64,000 nucleotides of DNA, taken from NCBI RefSeq assembly GCF_017968845.1, contig NZ_CP072876.1, positions 2,232,001 to 2,296,000 of the forward strand, in the 5' to 3' direction. The position numbers were made by a program, and so were the translations under genes. Positions 40,682-50,294 of the stretch are shown piece by piece. The notes under the pieces were generated by a model. The model was not told the origin of the DNA. It worked only from the letters and a program-made list of their open reading frames with translations, and searched no databases. Position 1 is the stretch's first letter. Each line of letters starts with the position of its first letter. The DNA comes from Microbacterium sp. NIBRBAC000506063. GTDB lineage: Bacteria > Actinomycetota > Actinomycetes > Actinomycetales > Microbacteriaceae.

Positions 40682-42383
40682 CGACCACCGCTCCTCCCCG
40701 CTCCTCGAGCACCCGCGAGCCGTTGCGCCTTCCGCCGCCCTCGCGCAATCAGACCACCGTCACGATCGTCCTGATGGGGTTGCTCCTCCTCTCCGTCTGG
40801 TCGTACATCCAGTCCGGACCGTCATGGGCCAGATCGTCAAGGGCATCGACTATGCCGAGCGCTTCCTGCAGCGCACCGTGCCCTTCGTCTGGCCGAGCTT
40901 CGGCGAGATCGTCTGGTACAGCACCCTGACGCTGGCGATCGTGATCTGCGGCACGGTGCTCGCCGCCGTCCTGTCGATCCCCGTCGCCTCCCTCGCCGCC
41001 CGCAACACCACCCCGGGCAAGAGCACCCGCTGGGTGGGCCGCGCGCTCACGGTCGTCACCCGTGCCGCCCCGGATGCGATCCTCGCGCTGATCTTCGCGC
41101 TCATCATCGGTCAGGGCGCCCTCGCGGGCATCCTCGCCCTCGGCATCCACTCGATCGGCATGATCTCCAAGCTCACCGCCGACGCCATCGAGCAGATCGA
41201 CGAAGGGCCGCGCCTCGCGCTGCGCGCGGCCGGTGCCACGCGCTCGCAGGAGTTCTGGGGCGCGATCTGGCCGCAGATCCTGCCGGCGTTCGTCGCGATC
41301 GTGCTGCACCGCACCGACATCAACCTGCGCGTCTCGGTCATCCTCGGATTCGTCGGCGTCTACGGCCTGGGCTACGAGCTCAGTCACCACCTGCAGACGC
41401 TCAACTACCGCGAGGCGATGCCCTACGCGATCATCATCTTCGTGCTGTGCGTGGCCTTCGAGATCATCGCCTCGGCCGTGCGGCGCACCCTCCTCGGCGT
41501 CGAGCCGACCGGCAAAGGGCTCGGCGACCGCACGGTGCGTGCCTTCACGAAGGGTCGTTCGGCGAAGACCGAGGACGCCGCGGCATCCGCTCCGCAGCGT
41601 CCGAGCCGCGTCCGCCCCTGGGATCGCGCGCGCCTCGCCAACACGGTCTTCGCCTGGTTCGCCGCGATCGCCGTGGTCGGCTCCATCGTGGTCGCCTCCA
41701 CCCAGACGAGCTCCTTCGCCAACGTCTGGCAGAACGCCGTGATCGCCTGGAACCGTCTCTGGCCGCCCATGATGGCCCGCGAGAAGTGGGAGCCGGTGTT
41801 CTTCGCGCTCCTGGAGACCGTGCAGATCGCCCTCGCGGCGACGCTGTTCGCCCTCGCGTTCTCGGCGATCATCGGCAGCTTCTCGGCGCGCAATGTCGCG
41901 CCGAACACCGCCACCCGCAATGCGTTCCGCTTCCTGCTGGTGGGCATCCGCGGCCTTCCCGAGCTGCTGCTCGCCCTGTTCTTCATCATCCTCACCGGGC
42001 TCGGCTCGGGCGCCGCGGTGCTCGCGCTCGGCATCGGCGGGATCGGGCTGCTGGGCAAGCTCTTCGCGGACTCGCTCGAGGAGGTCGATCCGGGCCCCGA
42101 GCGCGCCCTGCGGGCGACGGGCGCGAGCAGGCTCCAGATCTTCGGATCGGCGACCCTCCCGCAGGCCGCCCCGGCCTTCATCGGGCACACGCTCTACATG
42201 TTCGACACGAACGTGCGTTCGGCCACGATCCTCGGCATCGTCGGCGGCGGCGGCATCGGCTACATGCTGTCCGCGGCCGCGCGCGTCAACCAGCACGAGC
42301 TGCTGTTCCTGCTGCTGTGCGTGCTCGTGATCGTGCTGCTGATCGAGGCGCTGTCGTCGTGGATCCGCCAGCTCATCTCGTGA
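40678..42383 (+). CDS. phnE: Phosphonate ABC transporter permease, two domains fused (one frameshift)
   Basis: About 569 residues, twice a normal PhnE. Each half carries the permease loop: DAIEQIDEGPRLALRAAGAT with QEFWGAIWPQILPAF in the first, SLEEVDPGPERALRATGASR with IFGSATLPQAAPAFI in the second, so one chain may form both halves of the channel. A base is missing near 40820, right after the first membrane helix. Overlaps phnC by four bases. Confidence 0.92.
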
Positions 42384-42387
42384 TCGG

Positions 42388-43530
42388 ATGCCGATGAGCA
42401 CTGATTCCAACGAGTACGACCTCGCCGTCGTCGGCGCCGGCGTGATCGGTCTCGGCGCCGCGCTCGCGGCGAGGGAACGCGGCCTGCGGGTGATCGTGCT
42501 CGAGCGCGCGGCGGCGATCGTGGGCGCGAGCGTGCGCAACTTCGGGCACGTCGGCGTCACCGGCCAATCGGGGCGCGCCCACGACCTCGCCCGGGAGACA
42601 CGCCGCCGCTGGCTGCGGTTGGCCGAGCGCGTCGCTCTTCCGGTGCGCGCCGAGGGCGCCACGCTGGTCGCCCGTGGAGACGACGAGATGGAGCTTCTGG
42701 ATGCCTTCGCCGACCGGCGCGGTGACGGTATCCGCGTTCTCGGACGCCGAGAGGCGCTGGCCGAGGCGCCGGTGTCCGAGCACGGTGTCGTCGGCGGCGC
42801 GCGGCTCGTGGAGGATCTGCAGCTCGATCCCCGCACCGCGGCCGTGCACCTCGCGGAGGCGCTCGCCGGAGACGGGGTGCGCATCGAGTACGGATGCGCG
42901 GTATCGGCCGTCGAGCCGGGCCTCGTGCGCACGTCGCGCGGCGAGGTCCGGGCGAAGGCGGTCGTCGTGGCGGTCAACGCCGATGTCGACCAGTTCTTCC
43001 CCGCCGCAGCGGCGGATGCCGGCATCCGACGCTGTCGCCTGGAGATGCTCGCACTGGACGGCGCGCACCGGCCCCGCCTCGAGCGCCCGTTGTTGACCGG
43101 CACGGCTCTGCTGCGCTACTCCGGGTTCCGCGACCTGCCCGGGGCCAAGGCGCTGCGCGCGCGTTACCAGCGGGACTGGCCCGAGGCCTTCGAGTTCGAC
43201 ATCAACCTCATGGCCACCCAGCGCGCGGACGGCACGCTCATCCTGGGCGACACGCACGCCCGCGGCGACGTCGCCTCCCCGTTCCAGCAGGAGGCCGCCT
43301 TCGACGCCCTGCTCGACGCTGCCCGAGGACTGTTCGGCGGACCGCCGATGCGCGTGCTGCAGCGCTGGCAGGGCGTGTACGCCGCGGCCGAGGAGGAGTT
43401 CTTCGTGCATGCTCCTGCGGACGGCGTGCGCGCCGTCTCGGTCACCACCGGAATCGGCATGACGTGCGGCCTGGGGCTGGCGGCATCCGTCGTCGATGGA
43501 CTGTTCGGCGAGCGAGAAGGCTCGTCGTGA
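42388..43530 (+). CDS. FAD-dependent oxidoreductase of phosphonate cluster (TIGR03364-like)
   Basis: 380 residues, DAO/glycine-oxidase fold: YDLAVVGAGVIGLGAALAAR binds FAD, ASVRNFGHVGVTGQSGRAHD follows, and VTTGIGMTCGLGLAASVVDG ends the FAD site. This family (sometimes called HpnW) is found beside phosphonatase-like hydrolases and PhnCDE. By context it oxidatively removes the (possibly N-methylated) amino group of 2-aminoethylphosphonate to give phosphonoacetaldehyde; that is inference. The start is at 42388 or the ATG two codons on, just past phnE. Confidence 0.85.
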   Translation: MPMSTDSNEYDLAVVGAGVIGLGAALAARERGLRVIVLERAAAIVGASVRNFGHVGVTGQSGRAHDLARETRRRWLRLAERVALPVRAEGATLVARGDDEMELLDAFADRRGDGIRVLGRREALAEAPVSEHGVVGGARLVEDLQLDPRTAAVHLAEALAGDGVRIEYGCAVSAVEPGLVRTSRGEVRAKAVVVAVNADVDQFFPAAAADAGIRRCRLEMLALDGAHRPRLERPLLTGTALLRYSGFRDLPGAKALRARYQRDWPEAFEFDINLMATQRADGTLILGDTHARGDVASPFQQEAAFDALLDAARGLFGGPPMRVLQRWQGVYAAAEEEFFVHAPADGVRAVSVTTGIGMTCGLGLAASVVDGLFGEREGSS

Positions 43531-43546
43531 GAAGAGAAGAGAGACA

Positions 43547-44230
43547 ATGAACGCACCTGCCCTCGTCGTGATGGACCTTGCCGGCACGACCGTGAAGGAT
43601 GACGGCGTCGTGGAGGACGCCTTCGCCGTCGCCTATGCGGAGACCACGGTCATGCACGGCTACGGCGATGTGGAGGCCGTGCGCGCCTACGCCCGCGAGA
43701 CGATGGGGCAGTCGAAGATCGACGTGTTCCGGGTGCTTGCCGGCGACGGGGCGGAGGAGGCGAACGCCGCGTTCGAACGCGCCTACGATCGCTTGATCGC
43801 CGAAGGCGCGTGCACCGCGATCCCCGGCGCCGAGGACACCATCCGAGTGCTGAAGGACGCCGGGATCCCCGTCGTGCTCACCACAGGCTTCTCCGAGCCG
43901 ACGAAGAACGCGCTGCTGGACTCCCTCGGCTGGCAGGAGCTGCCGACCCTGTCGCTGAGTCCGGCGCATCCCGTGCGCGGTCGCCCGGCCCCGGATCTCA
44001 ATCTCGTCGCCGTCATCCGCACCGCGACGCGCGCAGTCGCCGATATCGCCGTCGTCGGCGACACCGTCAGCGACATGCAGGCCGGGGTGCGTGCCGGCGC
44101 GGGGCGCGTGGTCGGCGTGCTCACCGGCGCGCACGACGAGGCGGCGCTGCGCGAGGCCGGGGCGACGGATGTGATAGCCTCCGTCGCGGGGCTGCCGGAA
44201 CTGCTCGGCCTCAGCCCTGCCAGTCGATGA
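43547..44230 (+). CDS. Phosphonatase-like HAD hydrolase (PhnX-like)
   Basis: 227 residues. HAD nucleophile in ALVVMDLAGTTVKDDGVVED, motif II-like VLTTGFSEPTKNALLDSLGW, and DIAVVGDTVSDMQAGVRAGA. A lysine in RETMGQSKIDVFRVL sits where phosphonoacetaldehyde hydrolase has its Schiff-base lysine, so P-C bond cleavage is plausible. Last gene of the operon; its end overlaps the end of the converging lipoprotein gene by 20 bases. Confidence 0.87.
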   Translation: MNAPALVVMDLAGTTVKDDGVVEDAFAVAYAETTVMHGYGDVEAVRAYARETMGQSKIDVFRVLAGDGAEEANAAFERAYDRLIAEGACTAIPGAEDTIRVLKDAGIPVVLTTGFSEPTKNALLDSLGWQELPTLSLSPAHPVRGRPAPDLNLVAVIRTATRAVADIAVVGDTVSDMQAGVRAGAGRVVGVLTGAHDEAALREAGATDVIASVAGLPELLGLSPASR

Positions 44231-44799
44231 GCGCGAGGTTCTGCCGCACGTCGGCGAGCATCACCCAGCCGTCACCGAAGAAGTAGGTCATGCCGTAGCC
44301 GTCGTCGTCCACGACGAAGGCGAAGCTCGGATTCTCGGTGATGTAGACGCCGTCGGGTGCGTTCTCGCGCAGCCAGCCCTCGCCGACGAGGTAGCTCTGC
44401 GCGGAGCGCGCGGTCTCGGCGGTGATCGACGCCCAGCCGAAGAACTGGCCGTGGTCGCTGGCGACCTCGTAGTCGGACCAGGAGCAGATGACGCCCTCAT
44501 CGAGGAGGATCTCGCCGATGCGGAACTCGTCTTCGAGGTGCGTCCACCCGTCGGCGATCATGCGATCGCGGGTGCCCTCGTACAGCATCTCGTCGCAGGT
44601 GGGCGCGCGGAGCGCCTGCGGCTCCTCGTCGTCCGGCTCGGGCTCCGGCTCCGGTTCGGGCTCGGGCTCCGGCGATAAGAGGGGAGCCTCCGCGCTCGGC
44701 GTCGGCTCGGGCTCCTCGCCCGGGAGGCTGTGCAGGAGGCGAGGCCGAGCGCCGCGATCAGCGTTGCAGCGGCAAGGGCGAGGCGGGCGGAGGAGTCAT
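44211..44799 (-). CDS. Putative lipoprotein with Glu-Pro linker (two frameshifts)
   Basis: About 195 residues. A signal peptide with lipobox (ARLALAAATLIAALGLASC) leads to an acidic linker (SPEPEPEPEPEPEPDDEE) and a folded part beginning LRAPTCDEMLYEGTRDRMIA and ending GWVMLADVRQNLALIDWQG. Frame changes are needed near 44787 and 44733. I know no family. It lies downstream of the HisN-like gene on the same strand. Confidence 0.65.
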
Positions 44800-44829
44800 A
44801 AGTCCTTCGTCGGGGAGGGGCGGCGGATG

Positions 44830-45635
44830 TCAGGGCGAGGCCGGGTGCAGAAGGCGCAGGAAGTCGTCGTGGAGCACCCCATTGCTGGCAAGTGTCGAGC
44901 GGGCGGCGATCGTCTCGTCGCCGTCGAAGGAGGTCATCCGGCCGCCGGCCTCCTCGACGATCGGGACGACGGCGGCGATGTCGTACTCCTTGACGCCGAA
45001 CTCGGCGACCATCTCGATCCGGCCCTCGGCGAGCAGCATGTACGAGTACACGTCGCCGTAGGCCCGGTCGCGCCACGTGCGGGCGGCGAGCGCGAGCAGT
45101 TCCTCCTGCTTGCCGGCCTCCACCCACTGGGTGATGCTCTGGAAGCTCACCGCCGCGTCGTCGAGCGTCGAGACATCGGATGCCGCGAGCCGCTTCTCGC
45201 CGGCATCCGTCGCCGTCCATGCGCCCAGGCCCGGGCCGCCCACCAGCGCCGGCTGAGCGCCGGCATGCTCACGACGCCCACCTGCGGCACGCCGTCGACC
45301 GCGAGCGCGATGAGCGTGCCCCACAGCGGGATGCCGCGCAGGAAATTGGCGGTGCCGTCGATGGGGTCGACGATCCACTGGCGGGCCGTGTCGCCCTCGG
45401 TGCCGAACTCCTCGCCGAGGATGCCGTCTCCGGGGCGTTCGGCGGCGATGAGCTCGCGGATGGCCCTCTCGGTGGCGAGGTCGGCATCGGTGACGTGCGA
45501 GTGATCGGCCTTCGTGGAGATCTCGAGATCGGCGGCGTCGAAGCGCGCGAGCGACTGCGCGTCGGCGGCGTCCGCGAGGCGGAGAGCGAAGTCGAGATCG
45601 GCCTGGAACGCGGAGGAAACGGGGGAGTCTGGCAC
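44830..45635 (-). CDS. hisN: Inositol monophosphatase family, histidinol-phosphatase-like (one frameshift)
   Basis: About 268 residues. Metal motifs [31 protein letters not shown] and [19 protein letters not shown]. HisN-type members of this family remove phosphate from histidinol phosphate; the W-G-T-L-I-A-L run after the metal site fits HisN better than inositol phosphatases. A base is missing near 45238. GTG start with TATCCT six bases before it. Confidence 0.85.
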
Positions 45636-45669
45636 GGCTCAAGGATAACCGGCCGCCCTCGGCCTCGAT

Positions 45670-45699
45670 TTCACACGAGGCCGATCGAGATGGTAACGT
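45670..45699 (+). promoter_or_regulatory. Candidate promoter of tRNA-Lys
   Basis: TTCACA at 45670 and TAACGT at 45694 are 18 bases apart and about 30 bases before the tRNA. A GGCCTCG/CGAGGCC hairpin (45661-45682) overlaps the -35 side and may end the hisN-side transcription. Confidence 0.4.
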
Positions 45700-45728
45700 T
45701 GTCCCTCGGTCGGCAATGGTTCGGCCAT

Positions 45729-45801
45729 GCACCTCTAGCTCAATCGGCAGAGCAACTGACTCTTAATCAGTGGGTTCAGGGTTCAAGTCCCTGGGGGTGC
45801 A
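45729..45801 (+). tRNA. tRNA-Lys (CTT)
   Basis: 73 bases with full cloverleaf: acceptor GCACCTC/GGGGTGC, D-arm GCTCAATCGGCAGAGC, anticodon loop CTCTTAA with anticodon CTT, T-loop GGTTCAAGTCC. CCA is not encoded. The start of a compositionally different region immediately beyond it makes its 3' end a candidate integration site. Confidence 0.97.
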
Positions 45802-45806
45802 CCGAT

Positions 45807-45847
45807 AAGCCTCGGAGAACTCTCGCCAGTTTCTTCGGGGCTTTTTC
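45807..45847 (+). terminator. Terminator after tRNA-Lys
   Basis: AAGCCTCGGAGAAC pairs with GTTTCTTCGGGGCTT through a few G-T pairs and one bulge, followed by TTTTTCG. Confidence 0.8.
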
Positions 45848-45994
45848 GTTTCCGTATCAGGGAGGTGTTCGCGAGGGCCGTCGGCGAGTTCGGGTGAATG
45901 AACCAACAGTGCGAGAGATCCTGTGCGAGGACGACGACGGGAGAGGGGCGGCCTGAAGCGAAGATGTGAGTATCGCTCGAACTGAGGAGATGCC

Positions 45995-46315
45995 ATGAAC
46001 GACTACGAGTTGACGGTATGGGCTTTTGCCCGGCAGTCGGCGCTCGCTCGAATCGTGCTCCTCGCCAATCACATGATGATCGCCGTCAGAGACATCAGCC
46101 TCGGGGAGCCCGATGAGGATGCTCTGGGTTCGGTCTCACTGCGGATTGCTTGCGACGGCTCAAGGACGTTGGCGAGGTTTGCGAATCGAATCGAACGCCT
46201 CGTCGATGTCTATCAGGTCGAATCGGGACCCTCGATGCGAAAGATGGCACAGAGCGCGCGAGACTCACTCGGGCGGAAGGGCTTCTGCCGAGTGGAGCGA
46301 CAGCACCGTGCGTGA
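45995..46315 (+). CDS. Hypothetical protein, first island gene
   Basis: 106 residues, not recognised: MNDYELTVWAFARQSALARI, then VLLANHMMIAVRDISLGEPD, ending RKGFCRVERQHRA. No motif seen; the first 30 residues are hydrophobic but not a clear membrane helix. GAGGAG lies five bases before the ATG, and its stop overlaps the GTG start of the amidohydrolase by eight bases, so it is probably translated and coupled. The 145 bases before it hold no clear signal. Confidence 0.5.
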   Translation: MNDYELTVWAFARQSALARIVLLANHMMIAVRDISLGEPDEDALGSVSLRIACDGSRTLARFANRIERLVDVYQVESGPSMRKMAQSARDSLGRKGFCRVERQHRA

Positions 46316-47786
46316 GCGGGAATGCGATGTGGTCCTGGCAGGGGGAAGGGTCATCGATCCGGAAACGGGGTGGGACGGGATTGCACATGTGGGTATTACC
46401 GGCTCACAGATCACCGATTTTGCTACTGGGCAGGTGCCGCATGCAAGGACCATCATCGATGTCTCCGGCAGGGTGGTCGCACCGGGCTGGATTGACGTTC
46501 ACAGTCACGCTCAGACGGTGATGGGCGCTAGGCTTCAGGCGCGAGACGGCGTTACTACCGCACTCGACCTGGAAGGCGGTGTGTCGAACGTCGCTGCCTG
46601 CTACGAGCGTGCATCGGCCGAAGGTCGCCCGATCCATTTCGGATTCTCGGCATCCTGGCAGCAGGCGAGGATGATCGAGGTGGCGTCGTTTGAACTTCCC
46701 GGCGAATTGGACCACGCTCTCGCTCACTTCGGTGACATGCAGTGGCAGCGTTCGGCGTCAAAAAAGCTGCAGCATCGGCTCTACTCGCGACTCGAGCGGG
46801 ATCTTGAGGAAGGAGCCTTGGGCATAGGGCTGCTCGTCGGATACGCGCCAGGAGTCGACCCGCAAGAATTGCTCGATGTGAGTCGCATCGCCGCGCAATC
46901 CCAGACGGCGACGTACACACACGCACGGGACCTCGTCGAGTTCAAACCGGACATCGTGATCGACGGCGCGGAAGAGATCGTGCGTGCCGCGCAAGAGACG
47001 GGCGTGCAGTCTCATTATTGTCACATCCACAGCACGTCGCTGTGGCATGTGGAGCGCGTCCACAACCTTCTGGAACGCGCCGGAACATCGATCTCGACAG
47101 AGGCCTACCCCTACGGTGCAGCATCGACTGCCATCAGTGCGAGCTTCCTGGCACCCGAGAGGCTTGCGGAGCGGCGTCTGCACCCTCGTTCGATCTTGCT
47201 TACGCCATCTGGTCGCATCCTGCAGAGCGTTGACGAACTGCGAGAACTGCGCCGCGACGATCCTGGCGCTATCGTGGTCGTTCATTATCTCGACGAAGAG
47301 GTACCGGCGGACGCTGAAGTGCTTCTTCGAGCGCTCACGTACCCTGGTGCAGTAGTCGGTTCCGATGCTATGCCGCTCGGGTCAAGGGGGAGCGGGCAAG
47401 ACCCATACGAGTGGCCACCGCCGGCGAATACTGCAGTTCACCCTCGGAACGCGGGTACATTTTCGCGATTCATCCGCCGGTACGTTCGCGAGTTGGCGAG
47501 CTTCACGCTGCTCGATGCCGTGGAGAAGTGCACTTTGCTGCCCGCGAAGATGCTTGAGTCATTCACCCCGGTCATGGCCTCGAAAGGTCGCGTGCAGGTC
47601 GGATGCGATGCGGACCTGGTCGTTTTCGACTTCGATCGGCTCACCGATCGCGCAACATATCGCCGCGGAGCCGAGCCGTCTACCGGGTATGAGTACGTCT
47701 TCGTCGCCGGTGAAATCGTCGTGAAGCATGACGAACTGATCATCGACGCCTTCCCCGGGAAACCGATACGATCGCGCACAGCATAG
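46308..47786 (+). CDS. D-aminoacylase-type amidohydrolase
   Basis: 492 residues, intact. CDVVLAGGRVIDPETGWDG, then VAPGWIDVHSHAQTVMGARL with the H-x-H metal motif, GVTTALDLEGGVSNVAA with a glutamate where D-aminoacylases have a metal-ligand cysteine, VQSHYCHIHSTSLWHVER, and VVGSDAMPLGSRG with the catalytic aspartate. The family removes N-acyl groups from D-amino acids or cleaves related amides. The GTG start overlaps the preceding gene. Likely cytoplasmic, as no signal is seen. Confidence 0.85.
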   Translation: MRERECDVVLAGGRVIDPETGWDGIAHVGITGSQITDFATGQVPHARTIIDVSGRVVAPGWIDVHSHAQTVMGARLQARDGVTTALDLEGGVSNVAACYERASAEGRPIHFGFSASWQQARMIEVASFELPGELDHALAHFGDMQWQRSASKKLQHRLYSRLERDLEEGALGIGLLVGYAPGVDPQELLDVSRIAAQSQTATYTHARDLVEFKPDIVIDGAEEIVRAAQETGVQSHYCHIHSTSLWHVERVHNLLERAGTSISTEAYPYGAASTAISASFLAPERLAERRLHPRSILLTPSGRILQSVDELRELRRDDPGAIVVVHYLDEEVPADAEVLLRALTYPGAVVGSDAMPLGSRGSGQDPYEWPPPANTAVHPRNAGTFSRFIRRYVRELASFTLLDAVEKCTLLPAKMLESFTPVMASKGRVQVGCDADLVVFDFDRLTDRATYRRGAEPSTGYEYVFVAGEIVVKHDELIIDAFPGKPIRSRTA

Positions 47787-47795
47787 AGGCGCACG

Positions 47796-47844
47796 TTCAT
47801 GCTTTGGCACGAATCGTAATGCGGTGTTCGGTGGAAAGCACGAA
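47796..47844. promoter_or_regulatory. Tandem operator candidates before the peptide importer
   Basis: Two 18-base inverted repeats, TTCATG-CTTTGG-CACGAA (47796-47813) and TTCGGT-GGAAAG-CACGAA (47827-47844), start 31 bases apart, three helical turns. They match the design TTCGT-N8-ACGAA found at 56392 and 63852. Confidence 0.55.
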
Positions 47845-47896
47845 GAAGCGCACGATTTAGGTGCGTAGTGTGACAGCAACCACTGGAGGTCGCCAC

Positions 47897-48067
47897 ATGT
47901 CGGAAGCAGTTGATCTGGGGCTTACTGCCGTCGTGAATCTGGATGGGCGTGCTGTAGATTCGGCGATCTCGACGAATAGTCTCCAAGCAACGCATACTCG
48001 GAGGAGTATCGCCGCCGCGAGTACTCTCGCCCGGACTGAGCGGCACGCGAGCAGGGAAAGGTCTTGA
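47897..48067 (+). CDS. Small ORF leading the peptide importer operon
   Basis: 56 residues, MSEAVDLGLTAVVNLDGRAV and ending ARTERHASRERS, not recognised. GGAGG lies seven bases before the ATG, and its TGA overlaps the ATG of the ATPase gene (TGATG), so it may serve as a coupled leader peptide or be a real small protein. Confidence 0.4.
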   Translation: MSEAVDLGLTAVVNLDGRAVDSAISTNSLQATHTRRSIAAASTLARTERHASRERS

Positions 48068-50239
48068 TGAGGGAGTTATCAGCGGTTCGGACGCCGGGCG
48101 AATTCGCGCTTGATGTTCGAGATCTCACCGTGCGGATCGATCGTCACGGCAAGAGTGTCGAACCAGTCACCCAGGTATCCCTTCACGTGCGTGCGGGGGA
48201 GACCTTGGGGATCGTCGGCGAATCTGGATCCGGCAAGTCCATGACAGGTCTGGCGATCATGGGCATGCTTCCTCAGGGTGGATCCATCATCGACGGGTCT
48301 GTTCGTCTGGGCGAGACCGAACTCGTCGGGCTGGATGAGTCGGCATATCGACGCTTGCGTGGAAACGATGTCGCGATGGTTTTCCAGGACAGCATGACCT
48401 CACTCAACCCGACTCGCACGATCGGAGATCAGATCGCCGAACCCGTACGGATTCACCGCGGAGTCAGCAGGCGTGAGGCTATCGATCGAGCCGCTGAAGT
48501 ACTTCAGCTGGTCGGCATTCCCCGTTCGCGAGAACGTCTCCACGACTATCCGCACCAGCTGTCTGGAGGCATGCGCCAGCGTGTGATGATCGCTATGGCC
48601 CTTGCATGCGAACCGAAGGTCATCATCGCTGACGAGCCGACTACAGCCCTGGACGTCACCATTCAGGCTCAGGTCCTCGCGCTACTCGACGAGTTGAAGT
48701 CCAAGCTCGGCATGGCGATGATCCTGATCACCCATGACATGGGTGTAATCGCGGGGAGGGCAGATCGAGTGAACGTGATGTATGCCGGAAGGATCGCAGA
48801 GAACGCCGAGACGGCCGACCTCTTCGCCCACACCCAGCATCCCTATACCCGTGACCTGCTGGCCTCCATTCCGCTCTTGGAACAGGACCGCGACAAGCCC
48901 CTCTACTCGATCAAGGGCTTGCCTCCCGATCTCGCACATGTCCCGCAGGGGTGCAGGTACGCAAGTCGATGCGCTTTGGCGACGGACAAGTGTCGGCTGG
49001 AGGAACCATCTCTGCGGGGTGATGACCCGGCACACACGTTCGCCTGTTGGCATCCCGTCGACGGACGTCCGGCAGAAGTTTCCGTCACGTTATCCTCGCG
49101 CCCACCTCAAGAGCCGCTGCGAGACGATGCCACTCATCGACTAAGAATCACCGACCTCGCCAAGACTTATCCTGCGTCGACGCGCGGTTCGCGAAGGGGA
49201 GGCAGCGTTCTACACGCGGTATCAGGCGTGACTTTGGGGATTCTACAGGGGGAGACGTACGGGCTCGTGGAGAGTCCGGATGCGGTAAGTCCACACTTGG
49301 CCGGATGATCGTCGGACTGGAAGAACCCAGCGCGGGTCATGTCGCCCTCGACGGAGTCGTGCTCCGAGGACGTCGCCGAGACAAGACCCAGCGCCGTGAC
49401 CTGCAGATGATGTTTCAGGATCCATTCGCCTCTTTGGACCCACGGATGAGAGTGTCCTCGCTATTGCGCGAGCCTCTGCGCATTGCTGGCGAGTTGGGCG
49501 CACCGGCGCAACGGGCGAGAGTTCGCGAGCTGCTTGACCAGGTAGGTCTCTCCAGCTCCGTGCTTGAGAAGCTTCCGGGGAGATGTCAGGTGGGCAGCGG
49601 CAGAGGATCGGTCTGGCGCGAGCTCTGGCTACGATGCCGCGGGTCCTCGTCGCCGATGAACCGGTCAGCGCTCTCGATGTTTCAATACGTTCCCAGGTGC
49701 TCAACCTGATGAAGGGTTTTCAGGCCGAGTTCGGGCTGACGTCCCTGGTGATCTCACATGATCTGGCTGTCGTGAAGTATCTCGCTGATCGTATAGGTGT
49801 CATGTATCTCGGCAAGCTCGTTGAAGAGGGGCGAGGTGAGGATATCTATCGCCGCCCCGCTCACCCCTACACGGCCGGGCTCATCGCGGCGATACCGGAG
49901 CCTGATCCCACTCTCGAACGCTCGAAGTCGATACGAGGTGTGGTGGGGGAGCTGCCCAGCGCCGTCGACCCTCCGTCCGGTTGTCGATTCCGCACGCGGT
50001 GCCCCATTGCCCGAGAGGTGTGCGCGACCGTGGAGCCGACCCTTACGAGACTGAGCGGATCGCATCGAGTGGCATGCCACTTTCCACTGGTGCTGCCTGG
50101 ATCGGCGGTTGCGCGAGAGCATGCGCCGGCGGGTCTGACGACCTTAGTGCCGGAGGATGAATCCGATGCGATTCACTCGTTCAAAAAGACAAGCACGCCG
50201 ATGGTATCTCGTTGCGAAAATGATCGCACCGGGCGGTGA
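48067..50239 (+). CDS. Peptide ABC transporter, two fused ATP-binding proteins (two frameshifts)
   Basis: About 724 residues. DppD-like half: [59 protein letters not shown] and the oligopeptide-type C-terminus [14 protein letters not shown]. DppF-like half: [52 protein letters not shown] and [14 protein letters not shown]. The cysteine pairs hint at an Fe-S site known in some Dpp ATPases. Frame changes are near 49270 and 49583 (GGGG runs). It powers import with the binding protein and permeases that follow. Confidence 0.92.
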
Positions 50240-50294
50240 AAGGGTTCTGGAGATCGCTTACGTCATCGCTCGAAGCCAAGGGTTGGAGAGGTCA

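Noticed and set aside
40749..43103. A 784-codon open frame on the minus strand opposite phnE and the FAD oxidoreductase
   Set aside because: It is rich in Arg, Ala and Ser without motifs and lies opposite two clearly coding genes; long antisense frames are expected at this GC content. The same applies to 10576-12183(-), 22929-24794(-), 35055-36761(-) and 4678-6099(-).
44640..44700. CTCCGGCTCGGG-type repeats as a microsatellite
   Set aside because: They encode the Glu-Pro linker of a lipoprotein in frame and are explained by that.
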